NCBI GenBank assembly: GCA_027924585.1
Contig: BSBM01000871.1
Span: 248,001 to 312,000 of the forward strand
From: Larix kaempferi
Lineage: Eukaryota; Streptophyta; Pinopsida; Pinales; Pinaceae
Direction of reading: 5' to 3'
DNA length: 64,000 nt
Below, one piece after another: positions 22,937-36,876 of the stretch (positions are counted from its first letter, which is position 1; each line of letters opens with the position of its first letter). A model generated the notes under the pieces. That model saw only the letters and a program-made list of their open reading frames with translations. It made no database searches and was not told the origin of the DNA. The translations under genes were made by a program, and so were the position numbers.

Positions 22937-23630
22937 AAACCCATAACCCCCAATCTCTCTTTCTCTCTCTAAACCCTTAACCATCAATCTCTCTTTAAAA
23001 ACCTAACCCCAAATCTCTCTCTCTTTCTATCTCTCTCCCTCTCTAAACGACTAACCCACAATCTCTCTCTCTCTCTCTAAACCCTTTACCCTCAATATCC
23101 CCTCTCTCCCTCTTTCACTAAACTCCTAACCTCCAATCTCTCTCTCTAAAACGTTAACCTTCACTAAACTCCAATCTCTCTCTCTCTAAACTTCAATCTC
23201 TCTCTCTAAAACCCATAACCTCCCATATCTCTCACTCTCTCTCTAATCCCCAAGTTGTTGATCCCTAATTTATTTCTCTTTCTCTAACCCCCAAATATAT
23301 CTCTCTCTAAACGCCTAAACCGTAGTCTCTCACTCACTCTCTCTCTAAAACCTAAACCCTATATATATATATATAAATCCCTAACTCCCAATCTCTCTTT
23401 CTCTCTCTAAAACCCTAAACTCCAATATCTCTCTAGACAGCTAACCTCCAATCTCTTCTTCTCCCTCTAAACCCCTAACCCCCAATCTCTCTCTCTCTCT
23501 ATAAACCCCTAAGCCCCAATCTATCACTCCATCTCTGTCCCTCTGTACAAACTCCTAACCCTCGATCTCTTTCTCATTCGCTCTATCTCTCTAAGACCCC
23601 TAACAACCAATATCACTCTCTCTTTGAAAC

Positions 23631-24490
23631 CCTAACCCCTGATATTTCTTTATCTCTGTCTAAACCCTAAGCCCCAATCTCTGTCTCTAAACCCCTAACA
23701 CCCAAACTCTCTCTCACTATCTATATATCTATCTAAAACCCTAACCCATTCTCTCTCTCTCTCACACACACACACTATCTATCTCTCTCTCTATACCCCT
23801 AATCCCAATATCTCTCTCTCTATACCCCTAATCCCCAATCTCTCTCTCTCTAAACCTATAACCCCCAATATATATCTCTCCCTTTCTCTATAAACCCCTA
23901 AAACCCAATCTCTCTCCCTCTCTCTCTCTCTCTAAATCCCTAACTCCCAAAGTCTCTATCTCTCTCTAAACCCTAACCCCTGAAATCTCCCTCTCTTTAA
24001 ATCCCTAACCCCAAATCTCCCTATCTCTCTCTCTCTAAACCCCCCTAACCCCAAATCTCCGTATCTCTCTCTCTCTCTAAACACCTAAACCCCAACCCCT
24101 AAACCCCAACACACTATCTATATCTATCTAAACCCCTAACCCCAATCTCTCTCTCTCTCTCTCTCTCTCTTTGAACCCCTAACCCTTGATATTTATTTAT
24201 CTTTGTCTAAACCCCAAGCCCCAATCTCTGTCTCTAAACCCCTAACACCCAATCTCTTTCTCACTATCTATATATCTATCTAAATCCCTAACCCCAATAT
24301 CTCTCTCTCCCACACACTATCTATCTATCTATCTATCTAAACCCCTAATACCAATATCTCTCTCTCTATACCCCTAATACCCAATCTCTCTCTCTCTCTA
24401 AACCCCTACCACTCAATATTTCTCTCTCTCTCTCTCTAAACCGTAGCCCCCAATATATATCTCTCCCTTTCTCTATAAACCCCTAAAATC

Positions 24491-24541
<51 letters not shown>

Positions 24542-24720
24542 GATCCCTAACCCCGAAAGTATCTATCTCTCTCTAAACCCTAACCCTGAAATCTCTCTAT
24601 TTTTAAACCCCTAACCCACAATATCTCTCTCTCTCTAAACCCCTAACCCCAAATCTCCCTCTCTTTCTCTCTAAACACTTAAATCCCAATCTCTCTAACT
24701 CTCTCTCTCAACCTTAACTT
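23631..24720. repeat. Tandem duplication with a 547-bp offset
   Basis: The segment with GATATTTCTTTATCTCTG at 23641 recurs at 24188 with the same order of cores: AAGCCCCAATCTCTGTCTC, CACTATCTATATATCTATC, a CTAT/CACA tract, CAATATATATCTCTCCC and the CTAACCC...GAAAGT stretch. The copies differ by substitutions and run lengths. Confidence 0.85.
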
Positions 24721-25162
24721 TTAACCTGCAATCTCTCTCTTTCTCTTTCTCTCTCTAAACCCCTAAACCCCCAATTTTTTTTCTCTCTCTAAATGCCTAA
24801 CCCACAATCTCTCTCTGAACCCCTAAACCACAATCTCTCTCTCTCTAAATCCATAAAACCCAATCTCTCTCTCTAAACCCCTAAGTCTCTCTTTGTGTCT
24901 AAGCCCCTTACTCGAATATTACTCTCTCTCTCTAAACCCCTAACCCCCAATCTCTCTCTCTAACCTTTTTTAACCTCCATTGTCTCTCTCCCTAAACCCC
25001 AATCACTTTGTCTTCTCTCTAATTCCCTAACCGCAAATCTCTCTCTCTCTAAGCCCCTAAATTCCAATATCTCTTGCTCTCTTTAAACACCTAATCCCCA
25101 ATCTCTTCTTATCTCTCTCTAAAGCCTTAATCTCTCTATCTCTATCTCTCTCTAAACTAATT

Positions 25163-25184
25163 TAATCCATGTAATAATAACACC
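25163..25184. repeat. Satellite anchor, copy 3
   Basis: TAATCCATGTAATAATAACA, one substitution from copy 2. It is 2580 bp after copy 2. Confidence 0.9.
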
Positions 25185-27859
25185 TAATATTTCTCTCTCT
25201 CTCTATAAACCAATAACTCTCTCTCTCTCTCTCCCTAAACCCTTACCCCCATATCTTTCTCTCTAAACCCAATAACCCCCAATCTATTTCTCTCTCTAAA
25301 CCCTAACCCCTAATTACTTTCTCCCTCTCTCTAAACCACTAAGCCCTAAACCAACCTCTCTCTCTCTCAACCTAAACCTCTAGCCTCCAATCTCTCTCTC
25401 TCTCTCTCTAAACCCCTAACCCTCGAACTTTATCTCTAAATCCATAACCCCAAAATCTCTCTTTCTCTCTCCAAAGCACTAAACTCCAATCTCTCTCTCT
25501 CTTTAAACTCCTAATCCCCAATCTCTCTCTATAAACCCTTAATCTCCAATCTCTCAACATCTCCCTCTCTCTCTCTCTCTCTCCCTGCACCCCGATATTT
25601 ATTTCTCTCTATCTAAACCCCAATCCCCAATTTCTCTCCCAAAACCCCTAACACCCCAATATCTCTCTCATTATCTATATATCTATCTAAACCCCTAACT
25701 CCAATCTCTCTCTCTCTCTAAACCCCTAATCTCAATCTCTCTTTCTCTCTAAGCTCCTAACCGGCAATCCCTTTCTCTCTCTCTAAAACCCCTAGCACCC
25801 AATCTCTCCTCTCTCTCACTATCTATATATCTATTTAAACCCCTAACCCCAATCTCTCTTTATCTAGACCCCTAATATCCAATCTCTCTCTCTAAACCCC
25901 TAACGATCAAATCTTTTTATCTCTCTCTAAACCCCTAACCCACAATATATATCTCTCCCTTTCTCTCTAAACCCTTAAAAACCAATCTCTCTCTCTCTCG
26001 TCTCCTCTCTAAATCCTTAATCCCCCAAAATATATATTTTTCTCTCTCTCTAAATCCTTAACCCCCAAAATATATATATCTCTCTCTAAACCCTTACACG
26101 TTAAATCTCTCTCTTTAAAAACCCCTAACCCAAAATCTCTCTCTCTCTCTAAAACCATCATTTCAAATCTCCCTCTTCCTCTCTCTAAACCCCCTAAACC
26201 CAAATCTCTCTTTCCCTCTCTCTCTCTTTAAACCCCTAATCCATAATCTCTCTCTCTCTCAAACCATTAAACTCCAATCTCTCTCTCTAAACTCCAATAT
26301 CTCTCTCCAAACTTGATAACCTCATATCTCTCCCTCTCACTCTCTAAACCCATAACCTTTCACCCCCAATCTATTTCTCTCTCTCTCTCTAAACCCTTGA
26401 AACACAATCTCCCACTCTCTCTCTCTAAACCCTTGAAACAAAATCTCTCACTCTCTCTCCAAACCACTAACACCCAATCTCTCTCTCTCTCTCTCAACCC
26501 ATGATCCCCATCCTCGCTCTCTTCTCTAAATCCCTAATTCTCAATCTCTCTTTCTCTATCCAAGCCACTAAGATCGAATATCTCCCTCACCCTCTTTCTG
26601 AGTCGGTAACCCATAATCTCTCTCTCTCTCTAAACCCCTAACCCTTGATATATATCTCTCTAAACCCAAATATCTCTCTCTCTCTCTCCTCCATCTCTCC
26701 CCCTCTCTGTAAACCCCTAACCCCTGATCTCTCCCTCTCTTTGAATCCCTAACCCCCAATATCTCTCTTTCTTTCTCTCTCTCTCTAAACCCCTAACAAC
26801 AAATCTCATTCTCTATCTAAACCCCTGATCCCCAATATTTCTTTCTCTCTCCCTCTAGACCACAAGCCTCGAATCTCTCTCTTTTTAAACCACTAACACC
26901 CAATCTCTCTTTCTCACTATCTATCTATCTATTAATTTGAACCCCTAACCCCAATCTCTCATTCTCTTTCTAAAATCCTAATCTCAATCTCTCTCTCTAA
27001 ACCCCTCACCTTGAATCCCTTGCCCTCTCTCTAAAAACCCCTAATACTAAATCTCTCTCTCACACACACACTATATATCTATCTATCCAAACCCCTAACC
27101 ACAATTTCTCTCTCTCTAAACCCATAATCCCCCAATCTCTCTCTCTCTCTCACCCCTAAACCCTCAATCCCTTTCTCTCTCTTCAAGACCCTAAGCCCCA
27201 ATATTTGTCTCTCCCTTTCTCTCTAAACCCATAAACCCCAACATCCCTCTCACACACAAACTCTCTCTCTAAATCCCTAACCCTCGATCTCTCTCTCTCT
27301 ATAAACCCTAATCCCCAAAATATCTCTCTCTAAAACCCCTAAGCCCAAAATCTCTCTCTCTCTCTCCCCCCCCCCTAAACGACTAACCCACAATCTCTCT
27401 CTTCACCCCCTAACCCCACAATCTCTCTCTCTCTCTCTCTAAATCCATAACCCCAATCTCTCTTTCTCTAAAACCCTAACTATAAATCTCTCTCTCTCTC
27501 TCTCTCTAAACACCTAACCCCAAATCTCTATCTTTCTATATCGCTCTCTCCTAAACCCCTAACTCCCTCTCTCTCAAAATCACTTACCCCCCAATCTCAG
27601 TCTCTCTCACTAAACCCTTAACCGCCAATTTCTCTCTCTAAACCTTTAACCTCCATTCTCTCTCTCCCTAAAATCATAAACCTCAATCTCTTTGTCTCTA
27701 TCTAAATCCATAACTCCAAATCTATCTCTCTCTCTCTCTAAGCCCCTAAATTCCAATCCCTCTTGCTCTCTTTAAACACCTAATCTCTCTCTCTCTCTCT
27801 CTCAAATCTAACCTCTCTCTCTCTCAACTCTAACCTCTCTCTCTCTCTATAAACTAATT

Positions 27860-27881
27860 TAACCCACGTAATAATAACACC
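27860..27881. repeat. Satellite anchor, copy 4
   Basis: TAACCCACGTAATAATAACA, one substitution from copy 2. It is 2697 bp after copy 3. Confidence 0.9.
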
Positions 27882-27920
27882 TAAACATTGCTCTCTCTCT
27901 CTTTGTTTAAACCAATAACC

Positions 27921-27952
<32 letters not shown>

Positions 27953-28090
27953 AAGCCCCTACCCCCATATATTTCTTTAAACCCCTAACCCCCCATCTCT
28001 TTCTCTCTCTAAACCTTTAACCCCCAATCAGTCTCTCTCTCTCTTTAAAACCCCCCCCAAAATCTCTCCAAAATCTCTCTCTAAATCCTG

Positions 28091-28142
<52 letters not shown>

Positions 28143-28347
28143 AACCCATAACCCCCAATCTCTCTCTCTCTCTCTCTCTATCTCTAAACACCTAACCCTA
28201 AATCTCTCTCTTTCTATCTCTCTCCCTCTGTAAACCACTAATCCCCAATCTCTCTCTCTCTCTCTCTCTCTCAACCCTTACCATCAATATCCCTCTCTCT
28301 TTCACTAAACTCCTAACTTCCAATCTATCTCTCTAAACCCCTAAACC

Positions 28348-29827
28348 ACAATCTCTCTCTCTCTCTCTAAATATCTAACCCCAAATATGTCTTTCTCTCT
28401 CTAAAGCACTAAACTCAAATCTCTTTGTCTCTCTCTCTCTTAAAACCCCTAATCCCCAACCTCTCTCTCTAAACCTTTAATCTCCATTCTCTCTCTCTCT
28501 TTGTAAACCCATAGCCTCCTATATCTCTCCATCTCTTTGTAATCCCCAAACCCTTAACCCCCAATCTATTTCTCTCCCTCTCTCTCCTCTCTCTCTCTCT
28601 CTCACCCCAAAAATATCTTTCTCTAAACCCATAAACCGTAGTCTCTCACTCTCTCTCTCTCTAAACCCTTAACCCCAAATATATATCTCTCTCTCTCTAA
28701 ACCCCCTAACTCCTAGTCTCTCTTTCTCTCTCTAAAACCCTAACCCCTTAAATCTTTATCTGTATAAACCCCTAACCCACAATCTCTTTCTCTCTCTAAA
28801 ATCCTCACCCTAAATCCCCCTCTCTCTCTCACTCTAAACACCGAAACATCTAACCTCCAATCTCTCTCTTTCACTCTTTCTCTCTCTAAACCCCTAAACC
28901 TCTCTCTCTCTCTAAATGCCTAACCTACAATCTCTCTCTAAACCCCTAAACCCCAATCTCTCTCTCTAAACACCTATCCCCCAATCTCTTTCTAAACACC
29001 TAACCCACAATATCTCTCTCTCTCAATCGATAACTCCAAATCTCACTCTCTCTCTTTCTGTATAAACCTCTAACCTCGAATCTCTCTCTCTCTAAACACC
29101 TAACTCCAAATCTCTCTTCTTCTCAGCTCCAACCTCTCTATATGTTTCACTCTATAAAACCCTAACCCTTAGCCCCCAATATATTTCTCTGTCTCTCTAA
29201 ACCCCTAAACTACAATCTCTCTCTCTCTCTGTAAACCACTAACCCCCAATCTCTATCTCTCTCTAAAACCCTAACCCCTAATATCTCTCTATCTAAAGCC
29301 CTAAACCCCAATCTCTCTCTCTCTAAATCCTAAACCCCAATCTCTCTCTCTCTCTCACTCACTAAATTCCAAACCCCCAATATCTCTCTCTGTCTCTCTA
29401 AATCATTAAACCCCAATGCCTCTCCTTCTCTCTTTCTCTCTCTCCCTCTAAATTCCTAACCCCCATTCTCTCTCTATAAACCCCAACCCTCAAGATCTCT
29501 CTCTCTCTAAACCACTAACCCCCAATTGTGTATCTATCTCTCCCCAAACCCCTAAATCTGAATCTCTCACTTTCTCTCTAAACCCCTAACCACCAATTAC
29601 TCTCTCTGCTTAAACCCCAAACTCTCAATCTCTCTCTCCCTCTCAAAACCTAACCCCCATTCTCTCTCTCTCTCTCAAAACTCCTAACCTCAAATCTCTC
29701 TTTATTTCTCTCTAAACCCCTAACCCCCAATAACCCTCTTTGTATCACTCTCTCTCTATAAATCCATAATAGGTAATCAATATCTCTCTCTATAAAATCC
29801 AATCTATCTCTCTAAACCCCTAACCCC

Positions 29828-29859
<32 letters not shown>

Positions 29860-30062
29860 AAAACCCTAACCCACAATCTATGTCTCTCTCTTTAAACTCC
29901 TAACCTCCAATATGTCTCTCTCTGAACCCCTTACACTCAATCTCCCCCCTCTCGCTTTAAATTACTGACCCCAAATCTCTCTCTCTCTAAACCCTTAAAC
30001 TCCATTCTCTCTCTATAAACCCCTAAACCACGACCTCTCTCTCTCTCTCTAAATACCTAACC

Positions 30063-30100
<38 letters not shown>

Positions 30101-30310
30101 CCATAAGCTCCAATATCTCTCTATATTTAAACCCCCAATCCCCAATCTCTCTCTCTAATCCCTTAACCTCCAATCTCTCTTTCTCTCTAAACTCCAATAT
30201 CTCTCTCACCCTTTCTATAAAACTACTAACCCGTGATATCTCTCTATTTGTATTTTTATCTCTCTCTAAATGCCTAACCCCCAATCTCTCTCTCTCTAAA
30301 CCCCTAAACC
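28348..30310. repeat. Satellite segment missing from the second duplication copy
   Basis: About 1.96 kb present in copy 1 only. It is ordinary satellite, with a (TA)n run at 30065-30097 and a core containing AGGTAATCAATATC (29771) that recurs at 46621 and 49142. The flanks share the microhomology CTAAACCCCTAAACC, consistent with deletion by misaligned recombination or slippage. Confidence 0.85.
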
Positions 30311-33238
30311 CCATTCTCTATGTCTCTCTAAAATGCTAAAAACCAATCTCAATCCCTCTCTAAACCCCAACCCCTGATATTTCTTTCTCTCTAACTAAAC
30401 CCCAAACCCCAATCTCTCTCTTTAAACCTCTAACACCCAATCTCTCTCTCTCTATCTATCTCTCACACAAACACAATCTATCTAAACTCGTAACCCCAAT
30501 CTCCCCCCCTCTCTCTCTCTCTCTCTAAACCCCTAATATGAACCTCTCTCTATAAACACCTAACCTCCAATCCCTTTGTCTCTCTCTAAACCCTAAAACC
30601 CAATCTCTCTCTATCTCTCTCTCAAACCCTAAACCCTAATCTCTCTCTTTCGCTCTTTCTCTCTCTATCTAAAACCATTAACCCCATTCTCTCTATCTCT
30701 CTAAGCCTCTAATATCCAATCTCACTCTTTCTGTAAACCCCTGACCCCCAATACTTCTTTCTCTCTCTCAAAACTCGAAGCCCCAAATCTCCCTCTCTAA
30801 ATCCATAACATTCAATCTCTCTCTCTCTCTCTCTCTAAACCCCTAATCTCAATCTCCGAGTCTAAACTCCTAACCCCCAATCTCTCTCTCTCTCTCTCTC
30901 TCTCTCTAAACCCATAACCACCTATATCTCTCCCTCTCTCTAATCGCCAAACCCTTAACCCCCAATCTATTTCTCTCTCTCTTTCTCTCTATCTAACCCT
31001 AAAAATATCTCTCTCTAAACCCATAAACCGTTGTCTCTTTCTCACTCTCTCTCTAAACCCTTAACCCCAAATCTCTCTCTCTCTCTAAACCCCTAACCCC
31101 TAGTCTCTCTTTCTCTCTCTAAAACCCTGAACTCCAATATCTCCCTGAATCGCTAACCTCCAATCTATCTATCTCTCTCTCAACCGCCAACCCCTAATCT
31201 CTCTCTCTCTCTCTATCTAAACCCTTAAACCTGAATCTCTCACTCCATCTCTATCCCTCTGTCTAAACCCCTAACCCCTAATCTCTCTCTTTCTCTCTCT
31301 CTCTCTCAATCATTAACCCCCAGTCTCTCTTTTTCTCCCCCCCCCTCTCTCTATCTATCTAAAACCCTAACCCCCACTCTCTCTATCTCTCTAAAACCCT
31401 AACAACCAATATCACTCTCTCTTTGAACCAATATCACTCTCTCAGTCTCTCGCTCACTCTCTCTCTAAACTGTTAACCCCAAATTTCTCTCTCTCTCTAA
31501 ACCCCTAACCCTGAATCTCTCTTTCTCTCTCTAAAACCATAAACTCCAATATATCCCTTAACCATTAACCTCCAATATATATATATATATATATCTAAAC
31601 CCCTAACCCCCAATCTCTCTCTCTCTCTCTAAACCCTTAAACCCCAATCTCTCACTCCATCTCTATCCCTCTGTCCAAACCCCTAACTCCCGATCTCTCT
31701 CTTTCTCTTTCTCTCTCTCAATCCATAGCCCCCTATCTCTCTCTCTCTCTCTCTCTCTCTAAAACCCTAACCCCCATTCTCTCTATCACTCTAAAACCCT
31801 AACAGCCACTATCACTCTCTCTTTGAACCCTTGCACCCCGATATTTCTTTCTCTCTATCTAAATCCCAAGCCCCAATCTCTCTTTCTATACCCATAACAC
31901 CCAATCTCTCTCTCTCACTATCTATATATCTATCTAAACCCCTAACCCCAATCTCTCTCTCTCTCTAAGCCCCTAATCTCAATCCCTCTCTCTCTCTAAG
32001 CCCCCAACGCCCAATCTCTTTCTCTCTCTCTAAAAACCTAGCACCCAATCTCTCTCTCTCTCTCACTATCTATCTATCTATCTCAACCCATATCTCCAAT
32101 CTCTTTCTCTCTAAACCCCTAATCCCCAATCTCTCTCTCTCTAAACCCATAACGCTAAATCTTTTTCTCTCTCTCTAAACCCATAACCTACAATATATAT
32201 CTTTCCCTTTCTCTCTGAACCCCTAAAAACCAATCCCCTCTCTCTCTAAATCCCTAATCTCCAATATATATATATATATAAATACCTAACCCCCGAAATA
32301 TATATATCTCTCTCTAAACCCTTACACGTTAAATCTCTCTCTCTCTTTCTCTCTATAAACCCCTAACCTCCAATCTCTCTCTCTCTCTCTCTCTCTAAAA
32401 CCATCACCCCAAATCTCCCTCTCTCTCTCGCTAAAGCCCTAAATCCCAATCTCCCTCTCCCTCTCTCTCTATCTCAATGTAAACATGTAACCTTCAATCT
32501 CTCTATCCCTCTCTAAACCACTAAATACAAATCTCTCTTTCCCTCTCAACACCTAACCCCAAATCTCTCACTTTCTATCTCTCTCTCTCTAAACCCCTAA
32601 CCCCAATCTCTCTCTCTCTCTAAACCCCTAATCCCTAATCTCTCTCTCTAAACCCATAACGATCAATCGTTTTATCTCTCTCTCTCTCTCGAAACCCCTA
32701 ACCATTAATATATATCTCTCCCTTTCTCTCTAAACCCCTAAAAAACAAATCTCTCTCTCTCTCTAAATCCCTAATTCCCAAAGTGTCTATCTCCTCTAAA
32801 GCCTAACCCCTGAAATTTCTCTTTGTCTAAACCCCTAACCCACAATCTCTTTCTCTTTCTGAAATCCTAACACTAAATCTCCCTCTCTCTCTTCTCTCTC
32901 TCTAAATACCTAAACCCCAATCTCTCTAACTCTCTATCAAACTAAACATCTAACCTTCAATCTCCCTCTCTCCCTTCACTCACTATCTATTTATCTAAAC
33001 ATCTAACACTAAATCTCCCTCTCTCTCTTCACTCACTATCTATCTATCCAAACCCCTAACCCCAAAATCTTTCTCTCTAAGCCCCTAATCACCAATCTCT
33101 CTCTCTTTAAACCCCTAACCATCAATCCCTTTCTCTCTCACTAAGCACCTAACCCCAAATATATCTTTCCCCCTTTAACTCTAAACCCCTAAACCTCAAT
33201 CTCCCTCTCCCTCCCCCTGTCTCTAGATCGCTAACCCC

Positions 33239-33273
<35 letters not shown>

Positions 33274-34516
33274 AATCCCTAAACCCCCATTCTCTAAACT
33301 CCTATGCTGTGAAATATATAACTCTCTCTCTCCCTAAGCACCTAACCCCAATCTCTCTCTTAACCCCTAACCCACAATCTCTCTCTCTCTCTAAATCCAT
33401 AACCCCCAATCTCTCTCTCTCTCTCTCTCTAAAACCCTAACCATATATCCATCTCTATCTCTACATCTCTCTCTCTAAACACCTAACCGCAAATGTCTCC
33501 CTATCCATATCACTCTCTCTAAACCCCTAATTCTCTCTCTCCCTCTCTCTAAACCCATTACTCTAATCTCTCACTCTCTCTCTAAACTCCTAAACCCCAC
33601 TCTCTTTTGCTCTAAATACCTAACCCCAAATCTTGCTCTCTCTCTATTTAAACCCCTAAACCCCAATCTCGCACTCTCTAAACTATTAACCTCCAATCTC
33701 TCTCTCTATGTCAACTATTAACCTCTCTCTCTCTCTCTAAACACCTAACCCTTAACCCCAATCTAGTTCTCTCTCTCATTAAACGCCTAAAGTGGAATAT
33801 CTCACTCTATGTTTGAACCCCTATCCTCCAAACTCTCTCTCTCTCTCAACCACTAACCCCTATTCTCTCTATATAAACCCCTAACTCCCAATTTCTATCT
33901 CTCTCTCTCTCTAAAAACCCTAACCCCCAATATCTCTCTCTCTCTCACACACACACACAGACACACAAACACAAAATTCCTAACCCCCAATCTCTCTATG
34001 TCTCTCTAAACCACTAACTCACAATCTCTCTCTTTCTCTCTCTCTCTCTCTCTGAATCCCTAACCCCGATTTTCTCTCTCTCTAAACTCCTAACAAGCAA
34101 TCTCACTCTCTCTCTAAACCCCCTGACCCATTATATTTATTTCTCTCTCTCTAAACCCCAAGACCCCAATCTCTCTCTCTCTCTCTAAGCCCCTAACACC
34201 CAATCTCTGTCTCTCACTATCTATTTATCTTTCGAAACCCCTAACCGCAATCTCTCTCACTCTCTCTCTGTCTCTCTAAACCCCTAAACCCTAATCCCTT
34301 TCTCTCTCTGTAAACCCTTAACACCCAATCTGTCTCTCTCTCTCACTATATATCTATCTAAACCCCTAAACAAAATCTCTCTCTCTCTCTAAACCCTTAA
34401 TCCCCAATCTCTCTCTCTAAACCCCTAACCCCCAATCCCCCTCTCTCTCTCTCGCTCTCTCTAAACACCTAAACCCCAATATCTTTCTCTTTCTTTCTCT
34501 CTAAACCCATAAACCT

Positions 34517-34551
<35 letters not shown>

Positions 34552-35606
34552 AATCCATAACCCCCAATCTCTCTATCCACAAATCCCAACCCCCAAGATC
34601 TCTCTTTCTCTAAACCCCTAACCCCCAATCCCTTTCTCTCTCTCTAAATCCTAAATACTGATATCTCTCTCTCAAACACACACTCACTATCTATCTATCC
34701 ATCCAAACCCCTGAACGCTTTCTCTCTAAACCCATAATCGCCAATCTCTCTCTCTCTAAAACCCCTAACCCTCAATCACTTTCTCTCTAACTAAGTCCCT
34801 AACCCCCAATATATGTCTCTCCTTTTATCTCTAAACCCCTAAACCTCAATCTCCCTCTCCCCCTCTCTCTCTCTAAATCCCTAATGCCCAATATCTCTCT
34901 CTCTCTCTCTCTCTAAATCCCTAACCCCCATTCCCTAAACACCTAACCCCAACCTCTCTCTTAACACCTATCCCACATTCTCTCTCTCTCTAAAACCCTA
35001 ACCATAAATCTATCTCTCTCTAAACACCTAACCCCAATATATCACTCTCTCTAAACCCCTAATTCTCTCTCTCTCTCTAAACCCATTATCCCAATCTCAC
35101 ACTCTCTCTCTAAACCCCTAAACCCCACTCTCTCTTTCTCTAAATCCGACACCCCAAGTCTCTCTTTCTAAGCCCCTAAATTCCAACCTCTCTCTCTCTC
35201 TCTCTATTTAAACCTCTAATACCCAATCCATCTCTCTCTAAACTATTAACCTCGAATCTCTCTCTCTCTCTATGTGAACTATAAACCTCTCTCTCTCTCT
35301 AAACATCTAACCCTTAACCCCCAATCTATTTCTCTCTCACTAAACCGCTAAAGCGAAATATATCACTCTATGTCTAAACCCCTAACCTCCAAACTCTATC
35401 TTTCTCAACCACTAACCCCTATTCTCTCTCTATAAACCCTAACTCTGAATCTATCTCTCTCTCTCTCTCTCTAATACCCTAACCCCCAATCTCTCTCTCT
35501 CTAAGCCCCTAAACCCCAATATCTCTCTCTCACTCTCTTTCACACACACGCACACACAAAATTACTAACCCCCAATCTCTCTATGTCTCTTTAAATCCAT
35601 AACCAC

Positions 35607-35647
<41 letters not shown>

Positions 35648-35738
35648 AACCCCTAACAACCAATCTCAGTCTCTCATTTTCTTTCTCTTTAAACCCCAAG
35701 GCCCCAATCTCTCTCTCTCTAATCCCCTAATACCCAAT

Positions 35739-35762
<24 letters not shown>

Positions 35763-35770
<8 letters not shown>

Positions 35771-35870
35771 ATCTATATATCTAAACCCCTAACCGCAACC
35801 TCTCTCTCTCTCTCTCTCTAAACAACTAAACCATAATCCCTTTCTCTCTTTGTAAACCCTTAACACACAA

Positions 35871-35912
<42 letters not shown>

Positions 35913-36128
35913 AACCCTTAACAAAAATCTCTCTCTAAACCCCTAATCCCCAATATCTCTCTCTAAATCTCTCTCCCTCTCTCTCTCTCTCTAAATACAT
36001 AACCCCCAATCTCTCTCTCTCTCTCACTATCTATCTATATATCTAAACCCCTAACCGCAACCTCTCTCTTTCTCTCTCTCTAAACAACTAAACCATAATC
36101 CCTTTCTCTCTTTGTAAACCCTTAACAC

Positions 36129-36180
<52 letters not shown>

Positions 36181-36200
36181 AACCCTTAAAAAAAATCTCT
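35763..36200. repeat. Tandem duplication of about 262 bp inside copy 1
   Basis: CACTATCTATCTATATATC at 35763 recurs at 36025, followed each time by CTAACCGCAACC, AAACAACTAAACCATAATCC and CCTTAACACACAATC. The same pair is present in copy 2 at 45192 and 45450, so it predates the 11.4-kb duplication. Confidence 0.88.
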
Positions 36201-36569
36201 CTCTAAACCCCTAATCCCCAATATATCTCTCTAAATCTCTCTCCCTCTCTCTCTCTCTCTAAATACATAACCCCCAATCTCTCTCTATAAACCCCAACTC
36301 CCAAGATCTCTCTCTCTAAACCCCTAACCCCCAATGTCTCTCTCTCTAAACACATATCCCCATCTCTTTCTAAACACCTAACCCACAACCTCTCTCTCTC
36401 TCTCTCTCTCTCTCTCACAATCCATAACCCCCAATCTCTCTCTCTGTTTAAACCTCTAACCTCGAATCTCTCTCTCTCTAAACACCTCACCCGAAATCTC
36501 TCTTATTCTCAACTCTAACCTCTATGTATCTGTCTCTCTCTAAACCCCTAACCCTTATCTCTCTCTCTC

Positions 36570-36687
36570 TCTCTAAACCACTAACCCCCAATCTCTATCT
36601 CTCTCTAAAACCCTGACCCATAATCTCTCTCTCTCTCTCTCTAAACCACTAACCCCCAATCTTTATCTCTCTCTAAAACCCTGACCC

Positions 36688-36700
<13 letters not shown>
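36570..36700. repeat. Short tandem duplication of about 75 bp
   Basis: CTAAACCACTAACCCCCAAT followed by TAAAACCCTGACCCATAATC occurs twice in a row, and is also doubled in copy 2 near 45985-46120. It therefore predates the large duplication. Confidence 0.85.
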
Positions 36701-36722
<22 letters not shown>

Positions 36723-36876
36723 AAATTCCAAAACCCCAATATCTCTCTCTGTCTCTCTAAATCCCTAAACCCCAATGTCTCTCCTTCTCTCTTTCTCTCT
36801 CTCCCTCTAAATTCCTAACCCCCATTCTCTCTCTATAAACCCCAATGCCCAAGATATCTCTCTCTAAACCCCTAAC

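Larger units (their letters stand above)
17388..25446. repeat. Satellite block 1, with three anchor copies
   Basis: The left 8 kb of the array. It begins with the first anchor at the border with flanking DNA and includes anchors at 22583 and 25163. Internal duplications with offsets of about 940, 197 and 547 bp are listed separately. Core sequences are more diverged from each other than the two copies of the 11.4-kb duplication. Confidence 0.8.
25447..36876. repeat. 11.4-kb satellite duplication, copy 1 (complete)
   Basis: This segment is repeated immediately to its right. Its first part (25447-28347) matches 36877-39741 at an offset that falls from 11427 to 11394. Its last part (30311-36876) matches 39742-46289 at about 9431 falling to 9413. 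The part 28348-30310 has no counterpart in copy 2. Differences are mainly CT-run lengths and rare substitutions, so the event is recent. Boundaries are placed within CTAAACCCCTAACCCC and are accurate to about 10-20 bp. Confidence 0.9.
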
